Shown here piece by piece: positions 1 to 8,467 of a DNA stretch of 64,000 nucleotides. A model generated the notes under the pieces. That model was not told the origin of the DNA. It saw only the letters and a list, made by a program, of their open reading frames with translations, and ran no database searches. Origin of the DNA: Acidobacteriota bacterium (GTDB lineage: Bacteria; Acidobacteriota; Vicinamibacteria; Vicinamibacterales; SCN-69-37); assembly GCA_947467605.1 (NCBI GenBank), contig CANIII010000024.1, positions 16,035 through 80,034 on the forward strand, written 5' to 3'. The first letter of the stretch is position 1. The number at the start of each line of letters is the position of its first letter. Both the position numbers and the translations under genes were made by a program.

Positions 1-1178
1 TCTGCCCACGCGTTGTAGGCCGCCAGTGTCTCTGGCGGTCCGCCGCCACGTCCACCGCCGCGTGCCGCTACAGGCACGGCAGGTTCGGTGCTCTCGGGTG
101 CGCCACGACCGCCACCCCGCGCGCCGCCGCGACCGCCACCGGCTTCGTCATCGCCAGCCGACGCAATCGCACCGCCCTCATCGTTGGTGCCGCCCGTGAT
201 CAGTGCCACGTCGTTCTGCTTGCCGTCTTTGAAGATCGTGTAGATGTCTGTGGGCAGAAACCAGCCATCGACGATCGTTCCGCTCAGCCCGGTCCCGCGC
301 TGCTGAAAGGCGTCGAAGACTTGCTGCGTCGACAGCGCGCGGAGGTCCGCGAGCGACGTCTTGCCAGCGACCTTGGCAAATTCGACACCGTTCTGCTCAG
401 CCTCTTTCAGCGTCGACATGCGGCCGAAGACGGTGTGCGACTGCGCAATCGCGGCGCGGAACAATCCTTTGGTCAACGGCGAGGCCACGAGCCAGTTCAC
501 GCTGCGGGCGCCACCCGACTGTCCCCAGATCGTGATCTTGTCGGGATCGCCACCGAACGCGGCGATGTTGTCCTTCACCCACTTCAATGCGGCGACTTGA
601 TCGAGCGCACCGTAGTTGCCTGACGCGTGGTTCGGCGACTCTGCCGTGAGCTCGGGATGTGCCAGCCACCCGAACGCGTTGACGCGATAGTTGGGATTGA
701 CGACGATCACGCCCTTCTTCGCCAGCGTGCTCCCGTCGTAGCGCCAGTCGCCACCGTAACCCAGCGTGCCGCCACCGCCGTAGAAGAACACGACGACTGG
801 CAACTTGGCGGCTGGCGTATTCGCCGGCGTCCACACATTCAGATACAAGCAGTCTTCGCTGAACGGCACCGGATGCTTGTTCCAGGCACCGCTATTGAGC
901 GGCTGCTCCTGTTGCATGCACGGCGGTGCAAAATACTGCGCCGACTTCACGCCCTGCCATGGGACGACGGGCTGTGGCGGGCGCCACCGGAGATTGCCGA
1001 CGGGCGGTGCCGCGAAGGGAATGCCGCGAAACTCGCGCACGTCAAATCCCCAAGCGGGAACGCCACTCACCAACCCACCGGCCACTTTGATCGGCTCTGC
1101 CAGGCGATCAGCGATGAGTGGCGCCGCCGTGGTGGCGACGATGACAGCGAGACCGAAGCACAGGAACACTCTTCTCAT
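1..1178 (-). CDS. Type B carboxylesterase, 3' end outside window
   Basis: Exported alpha/beta-hydrolase of the carboxylesterase type B family; it should hydrolyse carboxylic esters, substrate unknown. The reading frame is open from ATG 1178 to the window edge, so the C-terminus is missing. A signal peptide (MRRVFLCFGLAV...) is followed by family landmarks: FRGIPFAAPPVG, the SEDCLYLNVW motif, an oxyanion-hole segment FFYGGG, and the nucleophile elbow GQSGG (usually GESAG). Near the visible C-terminal end is a long Gly/Arg-rich low-complexity insert (about 50-180 on the + strand). A GGGAG lies about 9 bases before the start. Family assignment is secure; substrate is not. Confidence 0.9.
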   Translation of the reverse strand, partial: MRRVFLCFGLAVIVATTAAPLIADRLAEPIKVAGGLVSGVPAWGFDVREFRGIPFAAPPVGNLRWRPPQPVVPWQGVKSAQYFAPPCMQQEQPLNSGAWNKHPVPFSEDCLYLNVWTPANTPAAKLPVVVFFYGGGGTLGYGGDWRYDGSTLAKKGVIVVNPNYRVNAFGWLAHPELTAESPNHASGNYGALDQVAALKWVKDNIAAFGGDPDKITIWGQSGGARSVNWLVASPLTKGLFRAAIAQSHTVFGRMSTLKEAEQNGVEFAKVAGKTSLADLRALSTQQVFDAFQQRGTGLSGTIVDGWFLPTDIYTIFKDGKQNDVALITGGTNDEGGAIASAGDDEAGGGRGGARGGGRGAPESTEPAVPVAARGGGRGGGPPETLAAYNAWA

Positions 1179-1416
1179 CGGTGTGACTCCCGTCGATCGA
1201 GGGTGATCGACGGGGGCATTGTAGGCCTGCGGGCCGCTGCTGGGACCGCCGGACCACCGATGACACGGTTACCGGCGCGTGCTACTGCTGGCGATGCACG
1301 CGAGGACGAGCGCCTGCACCCGCATCAGAAAACTTGCAAGCAAATCCGCCGCCGGGTGCTCTAGCACCGTTCAAAACAGTTAGCGCGGTCGGGTTGCCGC
1401 ACACAGGTGGGGACGA
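1179..1416. other. Intergenic gap without recognised features
   Basis: 238 bases between the starts/ends of two minus-strand genes. I see no tRNA fold, terminator with a T-tract, or conserved ORF here. The esterase promoter is presumably in this gap. Confidence 0.5.
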
Positions 1417-2505
1417 TTACTCGTCGTCAGTCGTCAGGATGCGCGGCGTGCCGTCCGCGAGTTGGTCACGGTACGCGTTGCGGAAGATCTGCCAGGACGT
1501 GACGAAGAGACCGGCCAGCACGGGACCGATGATGAAGCCGAGTGGGCCAATCACGAGCAACCCGCCCATCGTGGAAAACAGGATCACCAGATCGTGCATC
1601 TTGGTGTCGCGACCGACGAGCCACGGGCGCAGCACGTTGTCGATCGAGCCCACGACCAGCGAGCAGAAGAGCGCAAGCAGCACAGCCTTCCAGACCGAGC
1701 CCATCGCGAGTAACACGATGCAGGCCGGCACCCAGATGAGCGCGCCACCGATGAGGGGGATGATGGAGAGCACGATCAAGAGCACCGTCCAGAAGGCCAC
1801 GCTCGGAATGCCGGCGACCCAGAATGCGAGGCCGGTGAGCGAGCCCTGAATCACGCCGATGACGAGCGTGCCTTTGATCGTGGCTCGCGTGATCGATGTA
1901 AAGCGATCAATCAGCGACGCTTTTTCGTCGGCATGGAGCGGCACGTGGTCGAGGATCGCGGCCAGCATCCCGGGACCATCCACGAGCAGGAAGAACATTG
2001 CATAGAGCGCGATGAAGAAATTGACGACGGCCGACACGGTGGTCAGTGTCGTGTCGGAGAGCGACGACATCAGGTAGCGTCCCGTCGAGTTCACAACATC
2101 GCCGGCCTTGGTCAGGATCTGTTTGCGATACGGCTTGAGGAACTTGTCGAAACCGGGCAGGCGTTGTAGCTGTTGGTCGAGGTAGGTCGGCGAGTTGATC
2201 GACTTCTCGATGATCGGACGCACATCTTGAGTGATCGACGCCGCCTGCGTGAACACGAGCCCGCCCACAGCGAACAGCGGCACCACGATGACGAGCAGCG
2301 TCAGCGCGACCGTGACGCCTGCGGCCATCGAGGCGCGCCCGCCCATGCGCGCGCAGAGCCAAATGTAGAACGGGCGGAGCAACGCCGCCATCACCGCAGC
2401 GACGGCAATCGTCAGCCAGAACGACTGGAGCATTACCACCAGGATCGCTGACATCCCGAGGACGAGGAAGACCAGGAAGGCTTTACGAAACGGCGTATCT
2501 GTCAT
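1417..2505 (-). CDS. AI-2E family transporter (TqsA/PerM-like permease)
   Basis: Polytopic inner-membrane protein of 362 residues, the usual size for the AI-2E/PerM (formerly UPF0118) family. Members export autoinducer-2 or act as Na+/H+-linked permeases; the substrate here is unknown. Two N-terminal membrane segments (VFLVLGMSAILVVMLQS and the next hydrophobic block), a long polar loop, then a cluster of hydrophobic helices with the family-typical PLIGGALIW and a glycine-rich GPLGFIIGPV near the C-terminus. ATG 2505 is preferred over the adjacent GTG 2508 because GGAG lies 8 bases before it. Confidence 0.9.
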   Translation of the reverse strand: MTDTPFRKAFLVFLVLGMSAILVVMLQSFWLTIAVAAVMAALLRPFYIWLCARMGGRASMAAGVTVALTLLVIVVPLFAVGGLVFTQAASITQDVRPIIEKSINSPTYLDQQLQRLPGFDKFLKPYRKQILTKAGDVVNSTGRYLMSSLSDTTLTTVSAVVNFFIALYAMFFLLVDGPGMLAAILDHVPLHADEKASLIDRFTSITRATIKGTLVIGVIQGSLTGLAFWVAGIPSVAFWTVLLIVLSIIPLIGGALIWVPACIVLLAMGSVWKAVLLALFCSLVVGSIDNVLRPWLVGRDTKMHDLVILFSTMGGLLVIGPLGFIIGPVLAGLFVTSWQIFRNAYRDQLADGTPRILTTDDE

Positions 2506-2544
2506 CACGGAGGCTCCCGCGAGTGTAGCGCGAGTGGCCCGACG

Positions 2545-3690
2545 TCAGATCACTGGTGTCGGCGTGGTCAGTGCGGCGAGCACTTCCTTATAGAGATACT
2601 TTGCGCCCTCGACGCCGTTGAGCGGCCCGGCCTCGTATTCAAGGGCGAAGGTGCCTTTGAATCCGCCGGCCAACATGATGCGCACACTCCGCTGCACGTC
2701 GTTCTTGTCGCCCCAGCGATCCCAGTATTTGGCGTGCACGTTCGAGGTGGAATACGGCGCCAGCGCCTTCAGGCCGTTGAAGAGCATGTACTCGTGCTCC
2801 CAGTTGCAGAAGTCGGGCGTGACGTCGCAGTACGGATGATTGATCGTGTCGACCATGATCCGCAGATTCATTGGATCGGCGGCCAGGCCCCAGTGATTCT
2901 CGAACGTCACTTTGATGCCGAGATTGCCGCCGAAGTCCGCCATCTCTTTGTAGGATTCAATCGCCGCGTCCATCAGCGGCACGATCTCGAGATTGCGCGG
3001 ATAGCCATCGGCCGCGCGCGGAATCGCATTCGGACGGATGGACGGCCCGAGCGCTTGAGGTGAATTCATGCGCATCGACTTCACACCCAGCACCGCGCAG
3101 CCTTCGAGCCACCGTTTCGCCATAGCCACGCCCGCCTTGCGGCGCGTATCCGCCTCAGGCGAACCAAAGTCGGCGAGCGCAAACGGCGCGTTGTTGGAAA
3201 TGTGCTGCACCTTCGTGCCGGTCTTCACCATCACGTTGGCGAGCTGATCAAGCCACTTGCGACCCGACGGGCTCATCGGGTTGAAACCGCCTCCTCCGCC
3301 ACCACCTTCCGCCGCGGTCATGAACATGCTGTCGTCGGTGACGTCGCCAAAGAGCCCAGAGAAGATGTCCATGTGCGTGACGCCAGGGAACGTGTCTTTC
3401 ACGAACTGCGGAAACTGCAGCATCGTGATCTCGCCGTACTGCTGCTTCATCTGCGACAGCGCGGGTGCGCCGGCGGGCGCTGCGCCGGCCGCGCCTCCGG
3501 CACGCCCGGCCTGCGGACGATTCTTGAAGAGGCTGCGAATGGGCCACGAGCAGCCGGCGATGCGGTCGAGTCGCGCCTTCTCCGCCGCGACTTGCGCCTG
3601 CGCGGCTTCGCGTGGCGTCAGCATCACAGTGGCCGCAGTGATGCCTGCGCCGGTGGTCTTCAGAAAGTCTCGTCGGTCCATGCGCGCCAT
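2545..3690 (-). CDS. Tat-exported sugar phosphate isomerase/epimerase-like protein
   Basis: Xylose-isomerase-like TIM-barrel protein, about 381 residues, with an N-terminal Tat signal (RRDFLKTTG) that places it outside the cytoplasm. Typical landmarks are a metal/substrate segment FENHWG, and CDVTPDFCNW and FALEYEAG near the C-terminus. An Ala/Gly-rich stretch and a run of glycines (GGGGGG) interrupt the N-terminal half. ATG 3690 or 3681 are both plausible; an upstream TTG is not needed. It lies 15 bases after the stop of the AlkZ-like gene on the same strand, so the two may be cotranscribed. Such secreted AP-endonuclease-2-fold proteins are common in Acidobacteriota and Planctomycetota, but their substrates are mostly unknown. 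Confidence 0.85.
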   Translation of the reverse strand: MARMDRRDFLKTTGAGITAATVMLTPREAAQAQVAAEKARLDRIAGCSWPIRSLFKNRPQAGRAGGAAGAAPAGAPALSQMKQQYGEITMLQFPQFVKDTFPGVTHMDIFSGLFGDVTDDSMFMTAAEGGGGGGGFNPMSPSGRKWLDQLANVMVKTGTKVQHISNNAPFALADFGSPEADTRRKAGVAMAKRWLEGCAVLGVKSMRMNSPQALGPSIRPNAIPRAADGYPRNLEIVPLMDAAIESYKEMADFGGNLGIKVTFENHWGLAADPMNLRIMVDTINHPYCDVTPDFCNWEHEYMLFNGLKALAPYSTSNVHAKYWDRWGDKNDVQRSVRIMLAGGFKGTFALEYEAGPLNGVEGAKYLYKEVLAALTTPTPVI

Positions 3691-3705
3691 TGTGCGCGGC
3701 AACGC

Positions 3706-4500
3706 TCAACGACTCAATCGATAAATCCCACGCCCCGGCATCGTCGCAAACCCTTCGGCCACCAACGCGCGATTGCCGAGCCCGGCTTCCCATCGCGGGA
3801 GCCCGGTCACGCGCGCAAGTTCACCAGGGAAGGTCGTGCCAGCGCCTGTCAGAAAACAGCGAGCGATTTCCGTGAGCGCGGTCGACCGAGTGATCCGCTG
3901 CTGCAGCGCGTCCGGAAATCGCCCCACGGCCAACGTCCAGATGTAGGTAAACTTCGGCTCGTAGACGACGTCGCTCGGCACAACGATCATCGTTGCCTGC
4001 AGTTGATCGAGCGCCTTCGTGAATGCGCTCCGTTCGGTCACACCAGATTCCTTACGCAGGTCTGGCGTGGCCATTTCCCATTCATGCCTGAGCACGCGCA
4101 GGATTGCGCGCGCGTCCTTACTCAGTCGCTTCGATTCCTGCGACGGCCGCACGCCCCAGATTGCATGGAAATACGGAATTATCCGCGGGGCGAGGAACAT
4201 CGGTCCGCGCGGCAGCTTCGCGTAGTAGGTGCGGCCGCGTCGCATCACCTGTTCCTTCAACTGCCAGGTGAGCGATGTCTCCTCATCGCGCTGCACGTGC
4301 CTCGGCTTGACGGCGTCCCGGCGGCCGCAGACCGCTATATATAAGGATGGGCCTGGCCGGCGGGAGTCGAGCAAAAGGGCAGCGAAACCGGCGCGGTCAA
4401 CGAAACGCTCGGCATCGCCGACGTTGTCCACCGCCCGCACCCCTTCGCGGCACCAGTGCGCGTCGCGGAACTCCTCGATCTCGGGCGGAATTTCGGTCAT
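3706..4500 (-). CDS. AlkZ/YcaQ-like winged-helix protein
   Basis: 264-residue protein resembling the 'AlkZ-related' group of winged-helix proteins, related to the YcaQ/AlkZ glycosylases that unhook DNA crosslinks. It shows a C-terminal series of short helical wing modules ([37 protein letters not shown]) and a conserved arginine-rich middle ([15 protein letters not shown]). The QxQ-type catalytic motif of true AlkZ enzymes is not evident, so catalysis is uncertain. ATG 4500 is chosen because residues after it ([12 protein letters not shown]) look like a real N-terminus and the frame upstream overlaps the PadR operator. It is divergent from padR, with only 63 bases between the starts. Confidence 0.6.
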   Translation of the reverse strand: MTEIPPEIEEFRDAHWCREGVRAVDNVGDAERFVDRAGFAALLLDSRRPGPSLYIAVCGRRDAVKPRHVQRDEETSLTWQLKEQVMRRGRTYYAKLPRGPMFLAPRIIPYFHAIWGVRPSQESKRLSKDARAILRVLRHEWEMATPDLRKESGVTERSAFTKALDQLQATMIVVPSDVVYEPKFTYIWTLAVGRFPDALQQRITRSTALTEIARCFLTGAGTTFPGELARVTGLPRWEAGLGNRALVAEGFATMPGRGIYRLSR

Positions 4501-4521
4501 GCGCCTCACGATGGAACAGGA

Positions 4522-4560
4522 TATAGACTCTCTACGTCCTAGGGCTGTAGAGTCTCTATA
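4522..4560. promoter_or_regulatory. Operator palindrome between AlkZ-like gene and padR
   Basis: Imperfect inverted repeat with 14-base arms: TATAGACTCTCTAC (4522-4535) and GTAGAGTCTCTATA (4547-4560), 12 of 14 positions paired, 11-base spacer. The right arm ends 3 bases before the PadR start codon. PadR dimers bind AT-containing dyads of this kind and repress their own operon (family knowledge), so this is the likely autoregulatory operator; it may also affect the divergent gene. Confidence 0.7.
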
Positions 4561-4563
4561 CCC

Positions 4564-4938
4564 ATGACCCTGCACTCGACCCGACCCGACGCGCGCACCG
4601 ACCTGTTGCACGGCACGCTCGACATGCTCATCCTCCGCACGTTGCAGTGGGGCGACCAGCACGGCTACGCCATCGCACAGGCGATCCGCTCGCAGTCATC
4701 CGACGTCTTGCAGGTCGAGGCCGGCTCGCTCTACCCCGCCCTCCAACGACTGTCGAAGAAGGCTTGGGTCACGTCGAAGTGGGGACAGACCGACGCCAAC
4801 CAACGCGCGAAGTTTTATCGGCTCACGCCCGAAGGCAAGAAACAGCTGCTCCGCGAGGAGTCGCGCTGGACCGAACTCGTCAATGCGATCAGCCAGATCA
4901 TGAAGCCGGCCGCACCCACTGGCCCCTCCGACAAGTAA
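4564..4938 (+). CDS. PadR family transcriptional regulator
   Basis: 124-residue PadR-type winged-helix repressor, full length for the short subfamily. Landmarks are [15 protein letters not shown] at the N-terminus, HGYAIAQAI, the recognition-helix segment [13 protein letters not shown] and the wing ([15 protein letters not shown]). In Acidobacteriota these regulators usually sit directly upstream of ADOP permeases, as here: the permease starts 10 bases after the PadR stop. The start codon lies right against an operator dyad and no strong Shine-Dalgarno sequence precedes it, so the transcript may be leaderless or nearly so. Likely role: autorepressor of the padR-permease operon, responding to an unknown ligand. 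Confidence 0.93.
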   Translation: MTLHSTRPDARTDLLHGTLDMLILRTLQWGDQHGYAIAQAIRSQSSDVLQVEAGSLYPALQRLSKKAWVTSKWGQTDANQRAKFYRLTPEGKKQLLREESRWTELVNAISQIMKPAAPTGPSDK

Positions 4939-4948
4939 GGAGCACACC

Positions 4949-7648
4949 ATGTACCTCCCTTCCTGGTTCAAGAAGTTGACGCGGCGGCGGCGGTTTGACG
5001 ATGACGATCTTCAGGAGGAGATTCGCGCGCACATTGCGATCGCCGAAGCCGAGCGGATGGCCGACGGTGCGGATTCGAAGAGCGCGCATCAGGCGTCGAT
5101 CAAAGACTTCGGAAACATCACCCTGACGCGCGAGGATGCCCGGCGCGTCTGGACGCCTCGGTGGCTGGAGACGATACGTGACCTGACGAGCGACATCCGG
5201 TACGCGATTCGGTCGCTCAGCAAAGCACCAACCTTCGCGGTGACCGTCGTCGCCGTCCTCACGCTGGGCATCGGCGTGAATGCCGCGGTCTTCACCATGC
5301 TCAAGAGCATCGCGTTTGCGCCGCTCTCCGGCGTGAAGGACTCGGCTGGGCTGCGCGTGATCTTTGGCGAAACGAGCGTGGGCCGCGATGTGGGTCTCTC
5401 GTATCCGGACTACGTGTACCTGCGCGATCACGACACATCGTTCGTCGGACTCTACGGCCACCGGCTGACGACGCTCACCGTGGGCCGCGGTCGCGGCGCC
5501 CATCCGGCGAACGGCGAGTTTGTCACCGGCAACTACTTCGAGCTGCTCAATGTGAAGTCGCAGCTTGGTCGCACGCTCCAGCCCGCCGATGAGGCAGGGC
5601 CGGGACGGCCGTCCGCCGTGGTCATCAGCGACGCGCTGTGGCGCCGCGACTTCGAGGCCGATCCGGCCATCGTGGGGAAGAGCGTCGAGCTGAACAATCA
5701 GATGCTCACGATCGTCGGGGTCACCGAGCCCGCGTACCACGGCACGATCGTCAGTTACGACGTGGACCTCTTTCTCCCGTTGATGATCGCGCCGGACCTG
5801 GGGCTGATGTTCGGCAGTACCGAGGCCACACCGTCGGGCGTCTTTGCCGATACTCGCGCCAACATGCTCTACGTGCTCGGCCACCTGAAGCCAAGCGTCA
5901 CCATGGCGCAGGCCGCGGCGAGCACGAGCGCGATCTGGGCCGATCTTTCACGCGACCGCGCGTTCTGGGCCCAGGCGGCCGAGGTGCAGAAGCTGCGCGT
6001 TGTGCCGTTTCTGCAGTATCCGACGAGCGCACAGGCAACCGTGCTGCCAATGCTGATCGCCCTCAGCGCGATGGGGCTGCTGGTGCTGGTGATCGCGTGC
6101 GCCAATATTGGCGGGTTGGTGACGGTGCGCAGCGTGTCGCGGCGCGGCGAGATCGCCATGCGGCTGGCGCTCGGCGCCTCCCGCATGCGGATCGTCCGGC
6201 TGCTGATCGTGGAGAACCTGGTCCTCGCAATTCCGGGCGCGTCGCTGGGGATGTTCCTGGCCGCGCGCGCCATGCCGGTGTTGTTCGGCTATGCGCAGGC
6301 GCTGGCGGCGCCGCAGCGGCTCTTCTTCAACATGCAAACTGACGCGCTCGTCATTGGATTCGCCGCCGCGGTCGCCTGTGGCTGCGCGCTGATTTTCGGC
6401 CTGATGCCCGCGCTCCGCAGTTCGAAGATCAACCTCGTTGACGTGCTGCAGGACGCCTCGCCGCGGGGTTCCGGACGCGGTAGGCTGCGCTCGGCCCTCG
6501 TGATCGCGCAGGTGGCCGTGTCGTTGATCCTCCTGGTGGGCGCGGGCCTGGTCACGCGAAGTCTGGACGCCGCAGAGCACGCGGACCTCGGGTTCAAGAG
6601 CGACGGCGTCACGGCGATCAGACTCGATCTCAAGGCGAACGGCTACGACGAGGTGCGCGGCCGCGCATTTTATCGGCAGCTTCTGGACGCCGCCCGCAAC
6701 CAGCCAGGCGTCGAGTCGGCGTCGCTGGCGACATTCGCGGCGCCAACCTTCATCGAAACGAAGTCGCAGCGCGTCGCGATTGAAGGCTACGAGACCCGAC
6801 GTGGCGAAGACCTCTCGATGCTCTCCAACATCGTCGCCCCGGATTACTTCAGGACGCTCAGTGTGCCTGTCCTGGCCGGCCGCGAGTTCGATGGACATGA
6901 CGATGAGACGGCGACACCGGTCGCACTGGTGAATCGGACGCTGGCCCAGAAGTTCTGGGGCAGCGCGGCGAACGCGATCGGCCGGAAAGTGCGCATCGCC
7001 GATGGCGCGTGGCGCACCGTGATCGGCGTGGCCGCGGATCTGAAGTACACACGCATTAACGAGGCGCCGCGCCCCTACATCTATCTGCCGTTTCTCCAGA
7101 ACTACAACCCCGGCATGATTCTGCACACTCGCGGCGCCGGGTCGATGGATGTCTTGATTGATCAAGCAAGAAAGGCCGTAGCGGCACTCGACGCCGAGTT
7201 GCCGGTCGTGTCCGCCCACTCGCTTCGCGATACCACGCGCGGCGCGCTCATCTTTTACACGTTTATGTCGTCGATGCTCTTTCTGTTTGGCATGGCGGGT
7301 ATGGCACTCGCTGCGATGGGCACGTACGGGCTGGTGTCGTACACCGTGCGACAGAGCACGCGCGAGATCGGCATTCGCATGGCGCTCGGGGCCTCAGGGC
7401 CGTCGGTCGTGCGCACCTATTTGCGTCGTGGCCTGATGCTCGGCCTGGTCGGTGCGGCGATCGGCGTCGCGACCGCCCTCGGCGCCACGCGACTCCTCGG
7501 CAGCTTCCTGTTCGGCGTCAGCGCCACCGACGCGGTCTCGTTCATCCGTGCCCTGGCGGTGGTGCTGGGCGGCGTCGCGATCGCGACCGTGGTGCCGGCG
7601 TGGCGCGCGTCACGCACCGATCCGCTGCGCGCATTGCGACATCAGTAG
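4949..7648 (+). CDS. ADOP-family ABC transporter permease (MacB/FtsX type)
   Basis: 899-residue permease of the 'acidobacterial duplicated orphan permease' type. It has two FtsX cores, each with a MacB-like periplasmic domain: the first membrane segment follows RDLTSDIRYAIRSLSKAPTF, a middle block of helices has RRGEIAMRLALGASR, and the C-terminal block has REIGIRMALGASG and ends SRTDPLRALRHQ. No ATP-binding domain is present in the protein or next to it, hence 'orphan'. AAGGAG sits 7 bases before the ATG. Family members are thought to move hydrophobic compounds or lipoproteins or to act in cell-envelope stress; the cargo is unknown. Operon with padR, whose stop is 10 bases upstream. Confidence 0.93.
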   Translation: MYLPSWFKKLTRRRRFDDDDLQEEIRAHIAIAEAERMADGADSKSAHQASIKDFGNITLTREDARRVWTPRWLETIRDLTSDIRYAIRSLSKAPTFAVTVVAVLTLGIGVNAAVFTMLKSIAFAPLSGVKDSAGLRVIFGETSVGRDVGLSYPDYVYLRDHDTSFVGLYGHRLTTLTVGRGRGAHPANGEFVTGNYFELLNVKSQLGRTLQPADEAGPGRPSAVVISDALWRRDFEADPAIVGKSVELNNQMLTIVGVTEPAYHGTIVSYDVDLFLPLMIAPDLGLMFGSTEATPSGVFADTRANMLYVLGHLKPSVTMAQAAASTSAIWADLSRDRAFWAQAAEVQKLRVVPFLQYPTSAQATVLPMLIALSAMGLLVLVIACANIGGLVTVRSVSRRGEIAMRLALGASRMRIVRLLIVENLVLAIPGASLGMFLAARAMPVLFGYAQALAAPQRLFFNMQTDALVIGFAAAVACGCALIFGLMPALRSSKINLVDVLQDASPRGSGRGRLRSALVIAQVAVSLILLVGAGLVTRSLDAAEHADLGFKSDGVTAIRLDLKANGYDEVRGRAFYRQLLDAARNQPGVESASLATFAAPTFIETKSQRVAIEGYETRRGEDLSMLSNIVAPDYFRTLSVPVLAGREFDGHDDETATPVALVNRTLAQKFWGSAANAIGRKVRIADGAWRTVIGVAADLKYTRINEAPRPYIYLPFLQNYNPGMILHTRGAGSMDVLIDQARKAVAALDAELPVVSAHSLRDTTRGALIFYTFMSSMLFLFGMAGMALAAMGTYGLVSYTVRQSTREIGIRMALGASGPSVVRTYLRRGLMLGLVGAAIGVATALGATRLLGSFLFGVSATDAVSFIRALAVVLGGVAIATVVPAWRASRTDPLRALRHQ

Positions 7649-7702
7649 CGCACCCTCGACGCGTCGTCGCGGCGATATACTCGCCGTCAGGCGGCATCGC
7701 GC

Positions 7703-8467
7703 ATGACACAGACCCGACGCAGAGTTCTCGCTGCCCTCGCGATCGCGACCGCCGTCGCCTCCAGTTCGCATGCACCGGTGGACGCGGCGCCTGACGGCAT
7801 GCCACGCGTGCCACGACTGATGTACTGGGCATGGGAGCGGCCGGAGGATCTTCGCCGCATCGGCGCCGGCGCCGGCGTGGCGTTTTTGGCCGCGACGTAT
7901 CAGATCCGCGGCGATCGCATTGACGTGGCCATGCGGCATCAGCCGTTGGAGGTCAACCCGAGCACGCCGCTGATGGCCGTGGTGCGGATCGAGACACGTC
8001 TCTCCGATCGCGTCACACTCGATGGCGCCGCGCAGCATCGGCTTGCCACGTCGATCGCATCAGTTCGCATGCAGCCCGGGGTCATCGCGCTGCAAATCGA
8101 TTTCGATGCGGTGAAGTCAGAGCGTCCGTTCTACCGAGACTTGCTGATCGGCATTCGACGCGCCATCGGCGCGTTCCCCCTGTCGATGACCGCGCTCGCG
8201 TCCTGGTGTATGGACGATGACTGGATCGAGGGGCTGCCGGTCGATGAGGCCGTGCCGATGCTGTTTCGGATGGGACCGGTCAACGACGCCTTCGCGGACG
8301 CGGGTGTTCGCGCACGCATGCATGCTCCGGCGTGCGCCGGAGCGGTCGGCGTCTCGACCGATGAACCCACACCGGTCCTACGCGGCAGTCGACGCACCTA
8401 CATCTTTCATCCCACATCGTGGACCGACGACGCGCTGGCGCGGGCGGCCACAGAGGTCATGCGATGA
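7703..8467 (+). CDS. DUF3142 domain protein
   Basis: 254-residue protein matching DUF3142 in its core: MYWAWERPEDLR near the start of the mature protein, IALQIDFDAVKSERPFYRDLL in the middle, and a LSMTALASWCMDDDW segment. An N-terminal signal-like stretch (RRRVLAALAIATAVASS) suggests export. DUF3142 is predicted to have a glycosidase-like TIM barrel, but no activity is established. It overlaps the next gene by ATGA, so the two proteins are translationally coupled and probably act together. Confidence 0.8.
   Translation: MTQTRRRVLAALAIATAVASSSHAPVDAAPDGMPRVPRLMYWAWERPEDLRRIGAGAGVAFLAATYQIRGDRIDVAMRHQPLEVNPSTPLMAVVRIETRLSDRVTLDGAAQHRLATSIASVRMQPGVIALQIDFDAVKSERPFYRDLLIGIRRAIGAFPLSMTALASWCMDDDWIEGLPVDEAVPMLFRMGPVNDAFADAGVRARMHAPACAGAVGVSTDEPTPVLRGSRRTYIFHPTSWTDDALARAATEVMR

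Noticed and set aside
1179..1416. Possible small RNA or tRNA in the first intergenic gap
   Set aside because: No cloverleaf or terminator-flanked hairpin could be found by eye.
5948..7219. 423-residue minus-strand open frame inside the ADOP permease
   Set aside because: GC-rich coding DNA keeps antisense frames open; the plus strand encodes a well-matched permease with a good Shine-Dalgarno.
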